Shown here: in pieces, positions 23,098 to 34,718 of the stretch
Position numbering within the stretch: the first letter of the stretch is position 1
Layout: every line of letters begins with the position of its first letter
DNA from: Pseudisothecium myosuroides
Lineage: Eukaryota; Streptophyta; Bryopsida; Hypnales; Lembophyllaceae
Assembly (NCBI GenBank): GCA_951799445.1
Contig: OX637297.1
Span: 10,540,001 to 10,604,000, forward strand
Direction of reading: 5' to 3'
DNA: 64,000 nucleotides
The notes under the pieces: generated by a model
Databases searched by the model: none
What the model saw: the letters and a program-made list of their open reading frames with translations, nothing else
What the model was told of the DNA's origin: nothing
Made by a program: the position numbers and the translations under genes

Positions 23098-24165
23098 TTG
23101 ACTACTGCTTATGGTTCCTAATTCTGAAGGTGGAACATATGCACGACACAACATGTAGAAACACTAAAAGTCTATGAACTTCTCTTGCTCTGCGAATTCT
23201 CAATTACACTTGAAACACAGACTTCATCGGCTGCTGTAAGCCGCTGCACTCTCAGTTTCCTTAGTCGCATGCGATTGCGATATGCAACTTTGGGAAATCG
23301 GCTAATCGAAACTCAAACTTCAGAATTGACATGCAATGCAAAGTGATGAGATCATACCTAGAATGAAGTGATGTACACTAGAAATCTTGTGACTCCACCT
23401 TAGAGCACTGGAAACAACGGAATGCACGCACTTAGTACTCTGGAGCTTCACAGCGTGTTCACGTGTGCAAAAGAGCATGCTCTACCTAGCTCGGGGACTA
23501 TGACAAAAGTTAGTTGGGATCCCAGAGCTTCGGTTTCCCGCCATGATTTTGAGAGGGACGTGCGGTCTTGGTTTTTGAATTCAGGTGCATTCTTCAAGCC
23601 TGCACTTCTTTGACCAGCAGAAGGATCTAAAGATGCGGTCTTCCGACCACAATATGCACTGCACCCTACAAGATCGGAATGCACTAACACTGGGAGGTGG
23701 TGCGTGCGGTACTTCATTCCGAAGGTTGACTACATTCTAGAAAACCGTGCACCACTGCAAAGCTGATTGAAGGAGGTGCGTACCGTCATTCATTTTGAAT
23801 CTTCTCTGGACTTTGGAAATTCGTTGCATTAACTCATTGCATCGTTGCACCGTCACCTACCACCCAATTTATGCTTCATAAGGATCGGAATAAGCACTTA
23901 ACGCCATGCTGAAGCGGAGTTTTCAACAATCCATTTCCAATTTTCACGTAATTTAACTAGTCTTGCTTACGATACTGTAATTCTGTTTTACGATTTAAGG
24001 CCGGATTGCAAGTAATTATATTTGTATTTACGGTTGGCCATTCCCGACGGTATACCAGGGATCTGGATTCTTGGTTACCACTGCTTGGGATTTTAGGGAG
24101 GGTATTGGAGTCTACAGTCTGTGGTATTAGAGTTTTGGGTTCCATGTACACAGTGTACAGAGTTC
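23098..24165. other. No gene recognised
   Basis: Mixed-composition DNA without a convincing coding frame or repeat. Short frames on both strands (for example 23422-23613 plus) mirror each other and show no motif. Confidence 0.4.
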
Positions 24166-24169
24166 ACGG

Positions 24170-24375
24170 GAATAGGGTATACAATTCAAGGGTTTAGGGT
24201 ACAGGGTTAACGTTTCCGAGATTATAATTCTGGGATTCCAGGGTTTAGGGTTCACAATATTAGGGTAAGAATGCTTACGCTTCTATTGTTCAGGGTTTAG
24301 GGTCAAGACATTAGGGAAACATTACCTAGGATACTAGGGTTTAGGGTTTAGGGTTCACGGGAATAGGGTCTAGGT
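24170..24375. repeat. Degenerate interstitial telomere-like repeats (TTTAGGG)
   Basis: GGGTTTAGGG-type units recur many times among related TTAGGGT and AGGGTTC words, with the best stretch TAGGGTTTAGGGTTTAGGGT near 24338. Orientation is TTTAGGG on the plus strand. This is the Arabidopsis-type telomere unit in a decayed, interstitial form. One more GGTTTAGGGTTC lies near 25086. Confidence 0.75.
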
Positions 24376-24599
24376 TTCTTTGTATTAACCAAAGTAATCA
24401 CCCAAGTATTGAATCTGGTAAGGAAACACATTAGTGTAGTGGTCAACAACTTGTATATGCAGAGTATTCGAGTAGTTCCGCTACCAAAGATAAACATGTA
24501 GTTGAATTCCTTACATCAATGATGATTGAATTTCAAACTATAAAAAACATTGATTTCTAGTAGTTAGTATATAGAACATCTTCCATAATTGTTGATCCA

Positions 24600-24960
24600 A
24601 ACATTTGCATTTCCATCCAAATGTTTGTCCCAAAAATGTGCTATTTTTCCCAGAAGCTTGGAGACACCTCCGACCTTGTGTCAGAAAAATGTATTATTTG
24701 TTCCATAGCAAGAGTTTGGAGAGCACTCCAAACTTTTGTGAAAAAAATGTGCTATTCGCCCCCAAAGTTTGGAGAGCACTCCAAACTTTTGTGGAAAAAA
24801 TGTGAGCACCATTCGCCCCAAAAGTTTAGAGACCCCTCCAAACTTTTCTGAAAAAATGTACTATTCGCCCCAGAAGTTTGGAGAGCACTCCAAACTTCTG
24901 TGAAAAAAATGTGCTATTCGCCCCAAATATTTGGAGATCCCTCTGTATGAACTTCTGTCT
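24600..24960. repeat. ~57-bp tandem repeat, about six units
   Basis: Units carry AGTTTGGAGAGCACTCCAAA, an inverted repeat within the unit (TTTGGAG...CTCCAAA), followed by an A run and TGTGCTATTCGCCCC. Spacing is about 56-65 bases. The open frames over this region follow the repeat and are not genes. Confidence 0.8.
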
Positions 24961-26829
24961 AAAAAATAGGTATATCCCAAAATGGGCCTATTTTCCATAC
25001 ATAAATATATGTATATATATTACAAAAGAATTACAACTAAATAATTGTGTTATACAACATTCATTGGGGTTTGGAAGAGGGTTCAAGGTTTAGGGTTCAA
25101 AGTGTTATGGGCCAATCATGTTCATAGAATTTTTAAATACATATCAAATGAGTATTTCTACGTAGAAAGATAATTGTTGAATAAATTGTAGGCAAAATGT
25201 AGCAAACCCTACATTCTAAATTGATTGGAGAAGGATTATTTGCTGAATTTATGTACGAGCTAAGGCTTCAGGCTCTGGGTTCAAGGAGCCTTGCATTAAA
25301 AAATGGCCCTACATATAGCTGTGAAATGAACATGAGGTACTACTTAAATTGATCTTCTACAGTTAGCGAATGAATCCAGGAAAAAAACATCCTACCAATT
25401 TTAAGAGCCACGTCTCATTTTCTTACCTATCCTCATCTTTCTAGAGAAGTTGAAAGTAAACGATTCATGGAAGACTAGCTTGGGGTCATAAACAAGTGCA
25501 TGTAATAGTATTTGCTTGAAAATTCATCAGTAAAGAATTCAATATAGACTTTGTTGAGTTCCTTTACGTGGAAATATTCCTTTTATTATTTTCAAAGATA
25601 GCTACAAAATAATCTTTAATGTTAATATGATTGTGTAGAAATTCAATTACTGTTAAATCTTCTAATGTCATACAAAGATCTCCCGATGTTTTGCAAAGAT
25701 ATATAATTCATCCTCTGTATACAAATGAATATAAGGTAACAGTATAGTTAATCATAATAAATCTTCTAGTGTCACATTTAAGTAATTTCGTTGTTTAGTG
25801 AATTAGCAATAAGAACTTCCCAAGAACTTTGGATAATGACAGTCATCATCAAATTTTCAAATGTTTGACATATAGGTCTCTCGATATTTTACAACGGACT
25901 TTTTTGGAATTCCCTATGATTGATTTGGAACTTTTCTTGTTTATTCCTATTAGTTTTTTCCAATTCATGTGTTTTAAGGTGTTCAAATGCCATCGAGGAG
26001 GGATCTTCGAAGAATTCATATACAGAAGGAAATTGTCGGTTTACGGTGAAGGGATTTTCATCAATTCTCTCCAAATCCCCCTTATGCAATCCAAAGTGGT
26101 AGACTTTTTGCACATCTCACGTTTCATAGTACTTTCCACCAGTCCTCATATTTGGTAGATTTTATAAGGTGCAATTGTCCCATGTGGATTGTCAACAGTA
26201 CCACAAGGGAGGACACATACGACTTGTAAGTTGTCAATCATTCAATTTTTAAGACAATGAATTCTATTCACATAAATCTAGTATTTTTAAATTTGTATAC
26301 TTCAGATTATAATGTATGAAATTTTATAATGTATGAAATTCAAAAATGTTGAAACAAATGAAATGTACGTAATACTAGTATTTTGAACTCTTGCAATCTA
26401 AAAAGGATCTTGTTAAAAAAAATTGAAATGTACAAATGAATGAGATTTAAACTTAAAATCTTCATCTTAGTCAGATTCCAGCCTCCAAAATCTAGGAATA
26501 CTATTCATTTTGCATAGTAAAATCTATAATATAATTAGATTTCAAAGGCATAAATCTACATTCTAGAATACTGGATTTAAGAAATTCAGTTGATTTGGAG
26601 GTGGGGTCATCTTGTAATAACACTAAAAATGCATGGATTATCTCCTAATCACCGTTTTTGCCCCCGATGACCATTATGAATTATGTGATATTCAAAAGTC
26701 TAGAAGTCATTAAATGTGGCTAACAACTTCTAAATTTGGAGTGATTGAACACATTTAAGACAGTTCAATAAACTTTAATTATTTCATGATAAGGATCCAA
26801 AAAGATATAATTGTCAAATGAATATTAAA
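24961..26829. other. AT-rich DNA, no gene recognised
   Basis: Long AT-rich stretch. The frame at 25829-26158 has no family signature and its shadow on the other strand is equally open. No repeats beyond short local duplications (for example ATAATGTATGAAATT twice near 26310-26340). Confidence 0.4.
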
Positions 26830-27845
26830 TAATATTATTGAATATAGAATATAGATCATGTATTCATTTGATAATATATTGCATTTATTTATTGTTTTAG
26901 ACCTACATGATGATATACAATGTACAAATGATTACAAGCAATGTTTGATTTGAAACATGATTGGACCCTGAATACCACTTTAAACAAATTAGTATGTTCA
27001 AATTAAAAATTTTAAACCCTTCAATGTGAGCTAAGTGTAAATCCCTAAGAGTGTTTTTAAATCCTTGAGTGCTTCACAAACTGACTGTGTTTTTAAAATC
27101 CCTAACTGTGAAAGACTTATATATGAGTTCTCACTTTTTGAAAATTATAATTTTATTCACTTGAGACACTCATTTTTTTTTCTCCCCGTTCTTTTCCTAT
27201 TCGTTTTACATATTTTTTTGGTTTCGCTAATCAGAAATGATGATGTCATTCTGCATTCACATCCGAAAATTAATGTCAACATTAAGTAAGTCATGTTGGC
27301 AAGGTTACACATTTAAAAAAGCAACAATTTAAACTGAATGTGGTCTCTCAAATGGATGATTGACCTAATATTTTTATTTTTGCTTATGTGTTTTTAATAT
27401 TTATTTTCTTCTTGAATTATTTAAATTTTAGTTTAGTTTTTTTTCCTTTTCCTTTATTTTTGGGCTTTCTCTTCATTATTTTTTCTAATTTTTTTCCTTT
27501 TTTTTTTTTTCTTTTATCGAAATTATAATAATTAATATACAAAATAGATCACGTATTCATTTGATAGGATACGGCATCATGATTTGAGGCCCACATGATT
27601 GTATATGATGTACAATTCATTACTTGCAATGTTTTGAGTTGACATATGGACCATCAATACCATTTTCAATTTAAACAAATTAAATAATGTGTTTAAATTA
27701 AATAAATTTATTCACTTAATGTGAGCTAAGTGTAAACCCCTTACTGTGTTTTTAACCCCCCTACGTGTGAATACTTTCTGGAAATTATAATTTCATTCAC
27801 CTGAGACATTATTTTTTTTTCCTCCCCATTTTTTTTGCTCTTTGT
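26830..27845. repeat. Diverged segmental duplication, ~685-bp spacing
   Basis: The segment at about 26830-27200 recurs at about 27515-27845 in direct orientation with many substitutions and small indels. Shared landmarks in the same order include GTATTCATTTGATA, GTGAGCTAAGTGTAAA, TACTGTGTTTTTAA-type and GAAATTATAATTT stretches, ending in a T run plus CTCCCC. No coding potential is seen in either copy. Confidence 0.7.
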
Positions 27846-28640
27846 CTGACAAATTTTATTCATTGGTGCCATTCATCACAAATGACGAATTCCTTCTGCC
27901 TTGAGTGACTTTTCTATTTACAAGATTTTAGAAGTTTGTCATTTTAGAGGTGCATAATAAAGCCCCGGACTACCTTTTTTTTTTTATTTAGCTTCTTCTT
28001 TTTAAATTTGAAATTTATCAAAATTTTGAATTTCCTTAAGTTTTCTAATTCCAAGAGTTTTAGAAATTCGAGTCCAAACCCTGAATTTCTTCTTGAATTT
28101 TTTTTCCCTCGGCTTGCTTTTATATTTAATTTTTTTTTTCCTTTTTCCAGATTTTTCTTTCAATAAGTTTCTTGTTCTCTTTTATGAATCTCATTTTTTC
28201 ATTTATTTACCGCCTTTTTTTTTCAAATGCCCTAAAAATTGCGTTCAAAACATAAAAACATAAAAAGAATGCAGCCTCGCTGCCAGCAAGGGGGTCATTG
28301 GCAAAATTAAGGAGACTTACACTTAACTTCTCCTAATCTCTAATAAACATCTACTTAACCTCTAACTTAACATCTACTGAACATGTACTTAATCATGGCC
28401 TCTATACCCCTAGTTGTCTCATCAAGCCGAACTGACAAGAGCAATCAATACCCCTGCTGGAGTGGCGCAGTATTGAGTGGTGGACTCTCCACATGGCAAA
28501 CTGGAACCACGAGGTCGCCCGTTGCCCCCGGATGGCCCCGAATTGTTTTCCTCGGTTGCTGCTTTGTCGTTCTTCCTCTGCTTCGTTGCTGCGTTTCTTG
28601 CTCGCTGCTCCGCTGCCACATGATTGTAGTTCTCGCAGCT
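27846..28640. other. T-rich DNA, no gene recognised
   Basis: Long T and A runs followed by a stretch with ACATCTACTTAACCTCTAAC-type local repeats near 28330-28390. Weak mirrored frames on both strands at 28383-28664 are not convincing. Confidence 0.35.
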
Positions 28641-28962
28641 GGAGTTTCTAGATCACCCCAGTAGCGTTGTCGTTAGAGTTGGTGTTTTTTTGGGATTTCT
28701 TCGTTAGTTTGATTGTTCGCATTAGTTTGGGAGGCGCTCCAGCAGCGCGCGTTGTCCGCTGCAACTCGTAGGAAGGTCGGAGAACCCGGTCGGAGAAGAA
28801 GCATCGGGCGTTGCCGAGGAAGAGGGAGACCGGGAGCGGGAGGCGAAGGCATCTGGGAGGTCGGTCGTCTTCAGATATCTCCGTGAGGCGCAGGCAAAGG
28901 CGGAGGTGCAAGCGCGTGGTTTCGTTTTTTTTGCTTTCAAGCATTATTCTCGCACAATCCAA
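28641..28962 (+). promoter_or_regulatory. GC-rich 5' region and possible untranslated first exon
   Basis: A CpG-rich island within AT-rich DNA that ends in a strong plus-strand donor (CAATCCAAGTAAGT, GT at 28963). The next good acceptor is ATTTTGCAG at 29588-29596, directly before the first coding exon. This suggests a promoter with a spliced 5' leader for the gene whose coding exons are at 29661 and 44549-47757. Open frames exist on both strands here, so coding on the minus strand cannot be excluded. Confidence 0.4.
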
Positions 28963-29596
28963 GTAAGTTTTACCCCCGACGGTCCTGCCTCGATTGCTTT
29001 TCTTCAATTAGTAGTGCACGGTAGACCTAAGTTCTACGTTCGTGTTTCCTCAACTTCACAGTCATGTCGCAACTTGAATCACAGTCAATCGGTTTGGAAT
29101 GAGGCAAGGGAACTGCAGAAATTGCAGAGTAGGAGGTTGTCGCCATAGTGGAGCGTATTCCGGACTTGGCATTGCAGTTATAGTATACGGTTGAAAGTTT
29201 GTTGAGTTCAAAACCAAGCATTAAATGAGTTTGATGCTTGAATGCAGTGAAAATTCCAATAGCTACTTGGCGGTACTCCACCACGGTGGATACAGTATAT
29301 TAGAGTAAGTACTCACGTTCATAGAATTTTTTTAATTAGGATGTTCAAATTAAAAGCTTCTCCCTGCAATTATTTGAGAGAGGGACACAATGAAGTATTT
29401 GCTGTCACGGAATTTGTAGGTTGAGTACCTCATTGAAGCCAGGGTTCTCAATTGTACAGAGTTGCGTATATTTCGAAGTGGTCACTATCGAGGTTCAATT
29501 GTCTCAGTAAACTGACCACACCTTCAAGGCCGATATAGCCCACCATAATGCAGTAAATCAAGCACTTACCATTCAGCTGAATGTTCAATTTTGCAG

Positions 29597-29722
29597 GAAG
29601 TAGTCGCCAGTCTTCCGCTGCTTGAAGGCATACATCCGAGTGGAATCTCAATCCAGGACAATGGCATCATCCTCGGGCCTTGCAGTAGTCCCAGCAGAAG
29701 TCCTCCGCTTGTGGAATGACCC
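29597..29722 (+). CDS. First coding exon of the large-intron gene
   Basis: Acceptor TTTTGCAG at 29589-29596 and donor CCCGTAAGT (GT at 29723) bound this exon. ATG at 29661 opens MASSSGLAVVPAEVLRLWND and the exon ends two bases into the next codon. The exon at 44549 begins after an AG with exactly one base before a long open frame (GAG AAC GTC TTA...), so joining gives a continuous, sensible reading WNDPENVLREWPDNYAPKKL. The phase match is why I link the two across a 14.8-kb intron. Smaller unrecognised exons could lie between. Confidence 0.55.
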
Positions 29723-30261
29723 GTAAGTTACTAAACCCTGAACTTGTAATTGCAGAAATTTCATTGATTTATTTTCTTGTCAAATGTAATTGGAGCGAAT
29801 GCAAATGAATGTACTGCGCATCTGCGATTTTGCTTAGAAAAATGTGCTCTTGCCCACCTCGTGGATATCTCCTCAGCGTCGTCCTGTCTTCAGTTGTAAA
29901 AGACTATTCTGATTTTTCACGATACATCTTTTGATTATAGTAACACGGAATCCATGTACAATCTTCAGTTTCGTAAGAGTATCAGGAGATTTCACGATGT
30001 CCTTAACTGATGTTTGACTTCCAGGGGCGCGTATTAGCTTAAGCTGTAAGAGATTACCGTGAGATATCAAAATGGTTGATATCATTATACAACGACAACC
30101 ACGCATAGTAGCCTTACATAAAACCGAGCTCCATAACATTCAACGGTGGAAGTGTAGACCCAGATTCGATACATATTAGCTTCAGCTCTGAAATTGGAAC
30201 CCTAAATCCCCAGTTCTCTTAAACTGACAAACCAATACATAGTATTCATGCTGAGTATTGT

Positions 30262-31223
30262 TGCATGGTAGGATCGTGAGATCTCACGATTACTGATATC
30301 GATATCCTACCAGCAACAGCACATAGTACCTTCCCTTGCGAATTCGGATCGTGATATCTCATGGTCGCAGAGGTCGATATCCTACCAGCCACGGGTTGTA
30401 GTACCGGCCCTTTCCAATTATGACCGTGAGATCTCACGGTCGCTTCGATAAGTGTCCTACTAACCTTTTCACATAGTACCTGGAACTGCAGATCAGGACC
30501 GTGATATGTTACGGTCGCCTAAATAAGTGTCAGACCAAACTCGTGACGTAGTACCGTGCACTATAATAGAGGACCGTGATATCTCACGGTCGCTTACAGA
30601 AGTGTCCTGCCAACCATGGAAGAGAGTACCCCTCACTTTAACAGACGACCGTGATATCTCACGCTCCCTGACAAATTTCTACCAACCTTCTCATAGAGTA
30701 CCTTGAACTAGAGCAGAGGACCGTGATATCTCACGGTCCCTCATATAATTCTAACAACCATATTAGAGAGTACCTTCCACTGTAAGAGAGGACCGTGATA
30801 TCTCACGGTCCCTTATATAATTGTCCTACCAATCTTTTCACAGAGAGCCATTCACTGTAATAGGGGACCGTGATATATCACGGTTCCTCGTATAATTGTG
30901 CTACTAACAATCTCACAGATTACTTTTCACTCCAAGAGAGGACCGTGATACATGACGGTCCCTCATGTAATTGTCCTGCCAATTCACTCTCAAAGTACGT
31001 TCCAGTGTAACAGAGGACCGTGATAAATCACGGTTGCTCAAGTAATTGTGGTACCAATTTTCTCACAAAGTACCTTTCACTGTAATAGAGGACCCTGATA
31101 TCTCACGGTCCCTCATATAATTCTAGCAACCATCTCAGAGAGTACCTTCCACTGTAAGAAAGGACCGTGATTTATCACGGTCCCTCATATAATTGTCCTA
31201 CCAATCTTTTCATAGAGAGCCAT
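30262..31223. repeat. 72/75-bp satellite with 16-bp palindromic core, left part (13 units)
   Basis: Each unit begins with GACCGTGATATCTCACGGTC or a close variant, a palindrome, followed by a less conserved part with CCTACCAA and AGTACCTT. Unit starts are near 30272, 30347, 30422, 30497, 30572, 30647, 30719, 30791, 30866, 30941, 31016, 31091 and 31163, so every step is 75 or 72. Substitutions inside palindrome arms are often matched on the other arm (GAGATCTC against GATATATC). The array is cut at 31223 by the retrotransposon and resumes at 44157. Confidence 0.95.
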
Positions 31224-31512
31224 TGTGGGAGTACGTATCATCCGGAAAGTCCCAATTAGCAATTTAGTGGAGATAAAAGTAGCAGAACTTTTTCAATTTT
31301 TGCATTTAAATACCAAGTTAGGACTTAGATATTAGAAATAGAAATTAGTTTCTAGGTAGAAAGGATAAAACTCTAAATAGGTTACGCAGGCTGCCGGAAA
31401 CCGTAGCCGGAAAGTTCCGGAAAGTTCCGGATCGTAGGGACCTACCGCCTAGGTTCCGGCTAGGGAACTTACGGGAACGTTTTTGGCGGCGGGAACTTAG
31501 GGTTCCGACAGG

Positions 31513-31520
31513 TACTTAAA
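31513..31520 (+). promoter_or_regulatory. Promoter-like TACTTAAA box in the LTR
   Basis: GGTACTTAAACC lies about 150 bases upstream of the LTR ORF start. The same word (AGTACTTAAACC) occurs at the matching place in the LTR at 60768 (61077-61084), within otherwise diverged sequence, and is followed in both by a pyrimidine-rich CATTCAGTCTC or CATTCTCAC start-like region about 25-35 bases downstream. The 3' LTR copy is at 40972-40979. Confidence 0.45.
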
Positions 31521-31665
31521 CCCCACCGCCAGCCTCATTCAGTCTCTTTTACCCGTGTTCTTCCACGGTGCGTTAGAAGAGAGAAAGAGTGGTGAGTTAG
31601 GGCGTGTTAGGGAGAGAAAGGGAGAAAGGTGCCGATTGCACCGGATTGTCCTAGCAGTCGGTGAG

Positions 31666-33564
31666 ATGGCGGAAGCGAGTCGATCCCGGAGGTCGGTAGT
31701 GACAGCCCGGGGCGTACGTCCGGTTGTCCCATCGGATCCGGAGCGCCTGAAGGAGTTAGAAGAGGACCTAGAAATCATGGGGTGTTTAGGATTGGTAAAA
31801 CGTCCATGGAACGTCCGGAGTGAAGAGATGATTGATGAGCTGGTTTCCGGAGTAGGTAATCAGTTCGATTTGACGATTAGGGGTCGATCTAGGGCCTGGA
31901 CTCCGGAGTTGTGGGCGAAGGCATACTTTACGCCGAGCAGGGGTTCCGGAATGGCGTCCCGGACGGATACTTACGCCGTGGAGGTATTCCGGAGTCATGC
32001 GGATTCCAAGGAGGGAAACACCGCGAGTGATTGTAAGAGTCCACGGGATGGGCAGTTGTTAGCATTCCTCATCCCTATCTTGTATCCGGAAAAGCCCACC
32101 CGGATTACAATGACCGTGGCAAACACCATTTTCGGAGCGCTGGGAGATAGAGAGAATCCGGCTCCCAGGCCGGTCAGCTGGGGAGTGATCATTCACTCCG
32201 TAGTGGAAAAGTTAGCGGTCAATATCGCGAACAAGAAGTCAAGTCCGATTAGCCCCTATCTTTTCCATCTGTATCACTCCGAGGATGCACTGGCCGGACC
32301 GGAAATGACCATATACCGGAAGGGCGAGAATTTGTTGAGGTATAGACTTCCCGCAGAAGATGAACCGGATGAGCTCGAGCCGGAAGAAGAGGAACCAGAA
32401 CCGGAGCAGGCATCACCAAACGTTGGAGGGACGCGCCGGAAATCGACTGATCGGGGTGCGCGGGGGAAGCAAGAAGCCGAGGAGGAAGAGAAGCCCCGAG
32501 AACCACTTCCGGAAACAGATCAGCTAGAGGCCACCATCAAATGGCTGTTAGCTACCCGGGTACAGAATGAGCGAATGTCGGCGCTGATCCGGCAAATGTG
32601 CGAGAAATTGGGTGTGAAGGAAGAAACCCAAATCCTGGTGACGTTGGCGGAAAGGCCAGATCCGGAAGCGGTGAAGCAGCTGGAGGACTGGATTCTGACC
32701 TTGGAGCAAGAACGGGACCGGTTTCGAGAACAAGCTGCGTGGTCGGAGAAGGAGAGGATGGCCGCTGAAACAAAAGAGGGAGAAGCCCTCGATCTGGTCC
32801 GGAATGTCAGAAGTCTGTTTGACACTCCGGCGGATATTCTTGCCAGAGCTACACTCTGGAATAATCACATGGTGAAGGATGGTCACGTGGCGGGATCGAA
32901 GGTGGTGAGCATCCTTGTGGATTTTGAAGTCCGGATTGAGGGAATGCTCAAGGAAGTCCGGCAACTGTTGGGAAACTTGGATCCGCTTGAGGGGTTAGAC
33001 CAAGGCCTTTTTGACCTAGGTCAGGATCTCCAAGAAGGAGGGGCACAGAACCAGCCTTCTCCGGCAAAGAGCAAGACAATCGCCGGAACGTCGCAAGCCG
33101 GAACAGCATCGGCACAGAAGAGGAGGTCGCTGGTGAAGCAGTTTGCGGCCTCCACTCCAGTAAAAGATGTTGTCTTAGGCGTCCCAGTCGGAAGAACTGC
33201 GTCCGTAGCAAATCTGTTCCCCGACAGACCGGTGGGTTCTACTTTCCGGGAACCAGCTTTACCCGGAACGGTGTTGAATCCAGCCCGGACGGATCCGGTG
33301 AGTTTCACCCACATGCTCCAGCCCTTTCTCCAGACACCGCCACCGTCCCAGCTCATCGATCTTACTGTTCCGAAACCAAGGGGACGACGGCTACTGAGCG
33401 AGACGGACCCGGAATCGGAAGAGGGGGATACGACTCAATCGGAGGAGGAAGAGTTGCAGCCTCCCCGGACCAGGTCGAAGACGAAGAACACCCCACCCCA
33501 GAAGACAGGTGGATCGCCAGCTCAGGGTGGCACGTCTGTAAAGAAGGCTAAGAGAAATAAATGA
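31666..33564 (+). CDS. LTR-borne ORF, copy A1 (632 aa, intact)
   Basis: Protein of unknown function encoded wholly inside the 5' LTR. ATG 31666 (MAEASRSRRSVV) is preferred over the upstream ATG 31555 because the homologue at 61236 starts at the same point. Domains: a conserved N-terminal globular part (about 1-240) with LEIMGCLGLVKRPWNV, FLIPILYPEKPTRITMTV, ANTIFGAL and SPYLFHLYHS; an acidic Pro/Glu stretch (about 240-270); a coiled coil (LEDWILTLEQERDRFREQAA); a second helical part; and a disordered Ser/Pro tail ending KKAKRNK. The N-terminal pattern loosely recalls the 'putative plant transposon protein' domains carried as extra ORFs by some plant gypsy elements; that is inference. No membrane segment or signal peptide. 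It is identical in both LTRs. Confidence 0.9.
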   Translation: MAEASRSRRSVVTARGVRPVVPSDPERLKELEEDLEIMGCLGLVKRPWNVRSEEMIDELVSGVGNQFDLTIRGRSRAWTPELWAKAYFTPSRGSGMASRTDTYAVEVFRSHADSKEGNTASDCKSPRDGQLLAFLIPILYPEKPTRITMTVANTIFGALGDRENPAPRPVSWGVIIHSVVEKLAVNIANKKSSPISPYLFHLYHSEDALAGPEMTIYRKGENLLRYRLPAEDEPDELEPEEEEPEPEQASPNVGGTRRKSTDRGARGKQEAEEEEKPREPLPETDQLEATIKWLLATRVQNERMSALIRQMCEKLGVKEETQILVTLAERPDPEAVKQLEDWILTLEQERDRFREQAAWSEKERMAAETKEGEALDLVRNVRSLFDTPADILARATLWNNHMVKDGHVAGSKVVSILVDFEVRIEGMLKEVRQLLGNLDPLEGLDQGLFDLGQDLQEGGAQNQPSPAKSKTIAGTSQAGTASAQKRRSLVKQFAASTPVKDVVLGVPVGRTASVANLFPDRPVGSTFREPALPGTVLNPARTDPVSFTHMLQPFLQTPPPSQLIDLTVPKPRGRRLLSETDPESEEGDTTQSEEEELQPPRTRSKTKNTPPQKTGGSPAQGGTSVKKAKRNK

Positions 33565-33792
33565 CTATCTAGGGTAGCAGTAGCAGTAATTGTAGTTAGG
33601 ATTCTTACCAGGATGGTAGTTCCGGAACCGGATTTTCCGGATGTAGGCCCAGTAGTTCCGGACTTTTAGGAGTTAAACGGTTTTGCAGTTTTCCCGGAAC
33701 GGTCTTCAGGGCCGTTGCCTTTTTGCTTTTTAGTTGGCCGTTGGCCGGTTTTCTGGTGGCCGTTTTGGGCTGCCTTTTTGTGGGTTTTTAAG

Positions 33793-33816
33793 GGCAGGCC
33801 GGTTTGTTGGCCTGTC
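33793..33816 (+). ncRNA. Hairpin downstream of the LTR ORF (copy A1)
   Basis: Arms GGCAGGCC and GGCCTGTC pair over 8 bp (one G-T wobble) around the loop GGTTTGTT, followed by CATTC. The LTRs at 52094 and 60768 have hairpins at the same relative position (54772-54789 and 63322-63343) with different arm sequences that remain complementary, which supports an RNA structure. A second copy is in the 3' LTR at 43252-43275. It may belong to the 3'-end or R region of the LTR transcript. Confidence 0.5.
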
Positions 33817-34701
33817 ATTCTTTTTTCCTTGTTCATTTAATCTAAAGCATTCAGGAAAGCACTCGTTGGATTATTCTCTTGCGTATCGCGTCTATGGTCA
33901 CTTGTGTGGATGTGTAAGTGAGAGTGTGCAAGGGGGAGGAGTCCGGATTCGTGGACTGCCGGATTAGGCTAAGTGTGTCTTGCAGATGAGTTTTTAGACT
34001 TGCGCAGTGAGAAAGTGGCGCCTTTAAAACGCTGGTACGGTAATCCGGTGGAGACCAAGGAGTGGTCCGGAAGCTAGTCCGGAATTCGCAGGGGCGGTTC
34101 CGTGCGGAGATAGGCAACCGCCAGAGGAATATTTCCACCCGTCCGGAAGGCTAGTCAACCTCATGAGCGGTCGAGAGCTAGGAAGTCATTCCCTTAGTTC
34201 CGGAAGTCCGGTATCCGTCGTTGTAGTAAGGAGGACCTAACGCTACCCTGTGTGACCAGCTTTCCGGATAGGCCATCCGGAATGTTGTGAGGGGGCCACC
34301 CTGTTTACTCAACTAGATCTATTCTTGGGTTGTGTTTTGTTTTATGTTATTAGAGTTTATGTCAGATACGGAGTGGTGCAGTTCCCTACCCCTCGGAAAG
34401 AGCAAGTGAGGAACCCTCTGAGGGTAAAACAGAGGTATCAAAAACCAACTTGTTAGAAAGACGGAACCGGAATATTGGATAGGGTCGGATCCGGAAGAGA
34501 ATCCGGAAAGGAAGTAGTTCCGGAAAAGTGTTTGTGTGTTGAAAGGACCCCTCTCAAGGTGGTCAAAGTCCGGAAACTTAGGGGTCTTGAGAAACTAATT
34601 TTGAAGCAACGTCTGGAATCTCCTGGGACGATAACTTGTGTCATCTTAGCACGTTTTTGTGGTTAAAGATACTTACACCTAGATTACGCGCACGACACTT
34701 T

Positions 34702-34718
34702 TGGCGCCGCTGCCGGGG
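34702..34718 (+). other. Primer binding site, tRNA-Asp type
   Basis: TGGCGCCGCTGCCGGGG starts four bases after the 5' LTR. It matches the complement of the 3' end of plant tRNA-Asp (TGGCGCCGTTGCCGGGG) at 16 of 17 positions. This site primes minus-strand DNA synthesis and is typical of several plant gypsy lineages. Confidence 0.85.

Larger units (their letters stand above)
31224..34697 (+). repeat. 5' LTR of element A
   Basis: 3474 bp, TG...CA bounded. It contains a leader of about 440 bases with GTTCCGG-rich sequence, a TACTTAAA box, the 632-codon ORF, a hairpin, and about 880 bases to the end. It is much longer than most plant LTRs because of the ORF. Confidence 0.97.

Noticed and set aside
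28648..29007. Minus-strand 119-residue frame in the GC-rich island
   Set aside because: Arg/Leu-rich composition follows the island's base composition, and plus-strand splice signals fit better; not excluded completely.
30262..31223. CRISPR-like array
   Set aside because: Repeats are palindromic and regularly spaced, but the intervening parts are related to each other rather than unique, no cas genes are present, and the setting is eukaryotic.
32249..33356. Long minus-strand frames opposite the LTR ORF
   Set aside because: Shadows of the GC-rich coding strand; the plus-strand frame is conserved in related elements and the minus frames are not.
33734..34138. Small frames on both strands in the 3' part of the LTRs (for example 33734-33967 plus)
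   Set aside because: They overlap the hairpin region, are not shared in frame with LTRs B and C, and show no motif.
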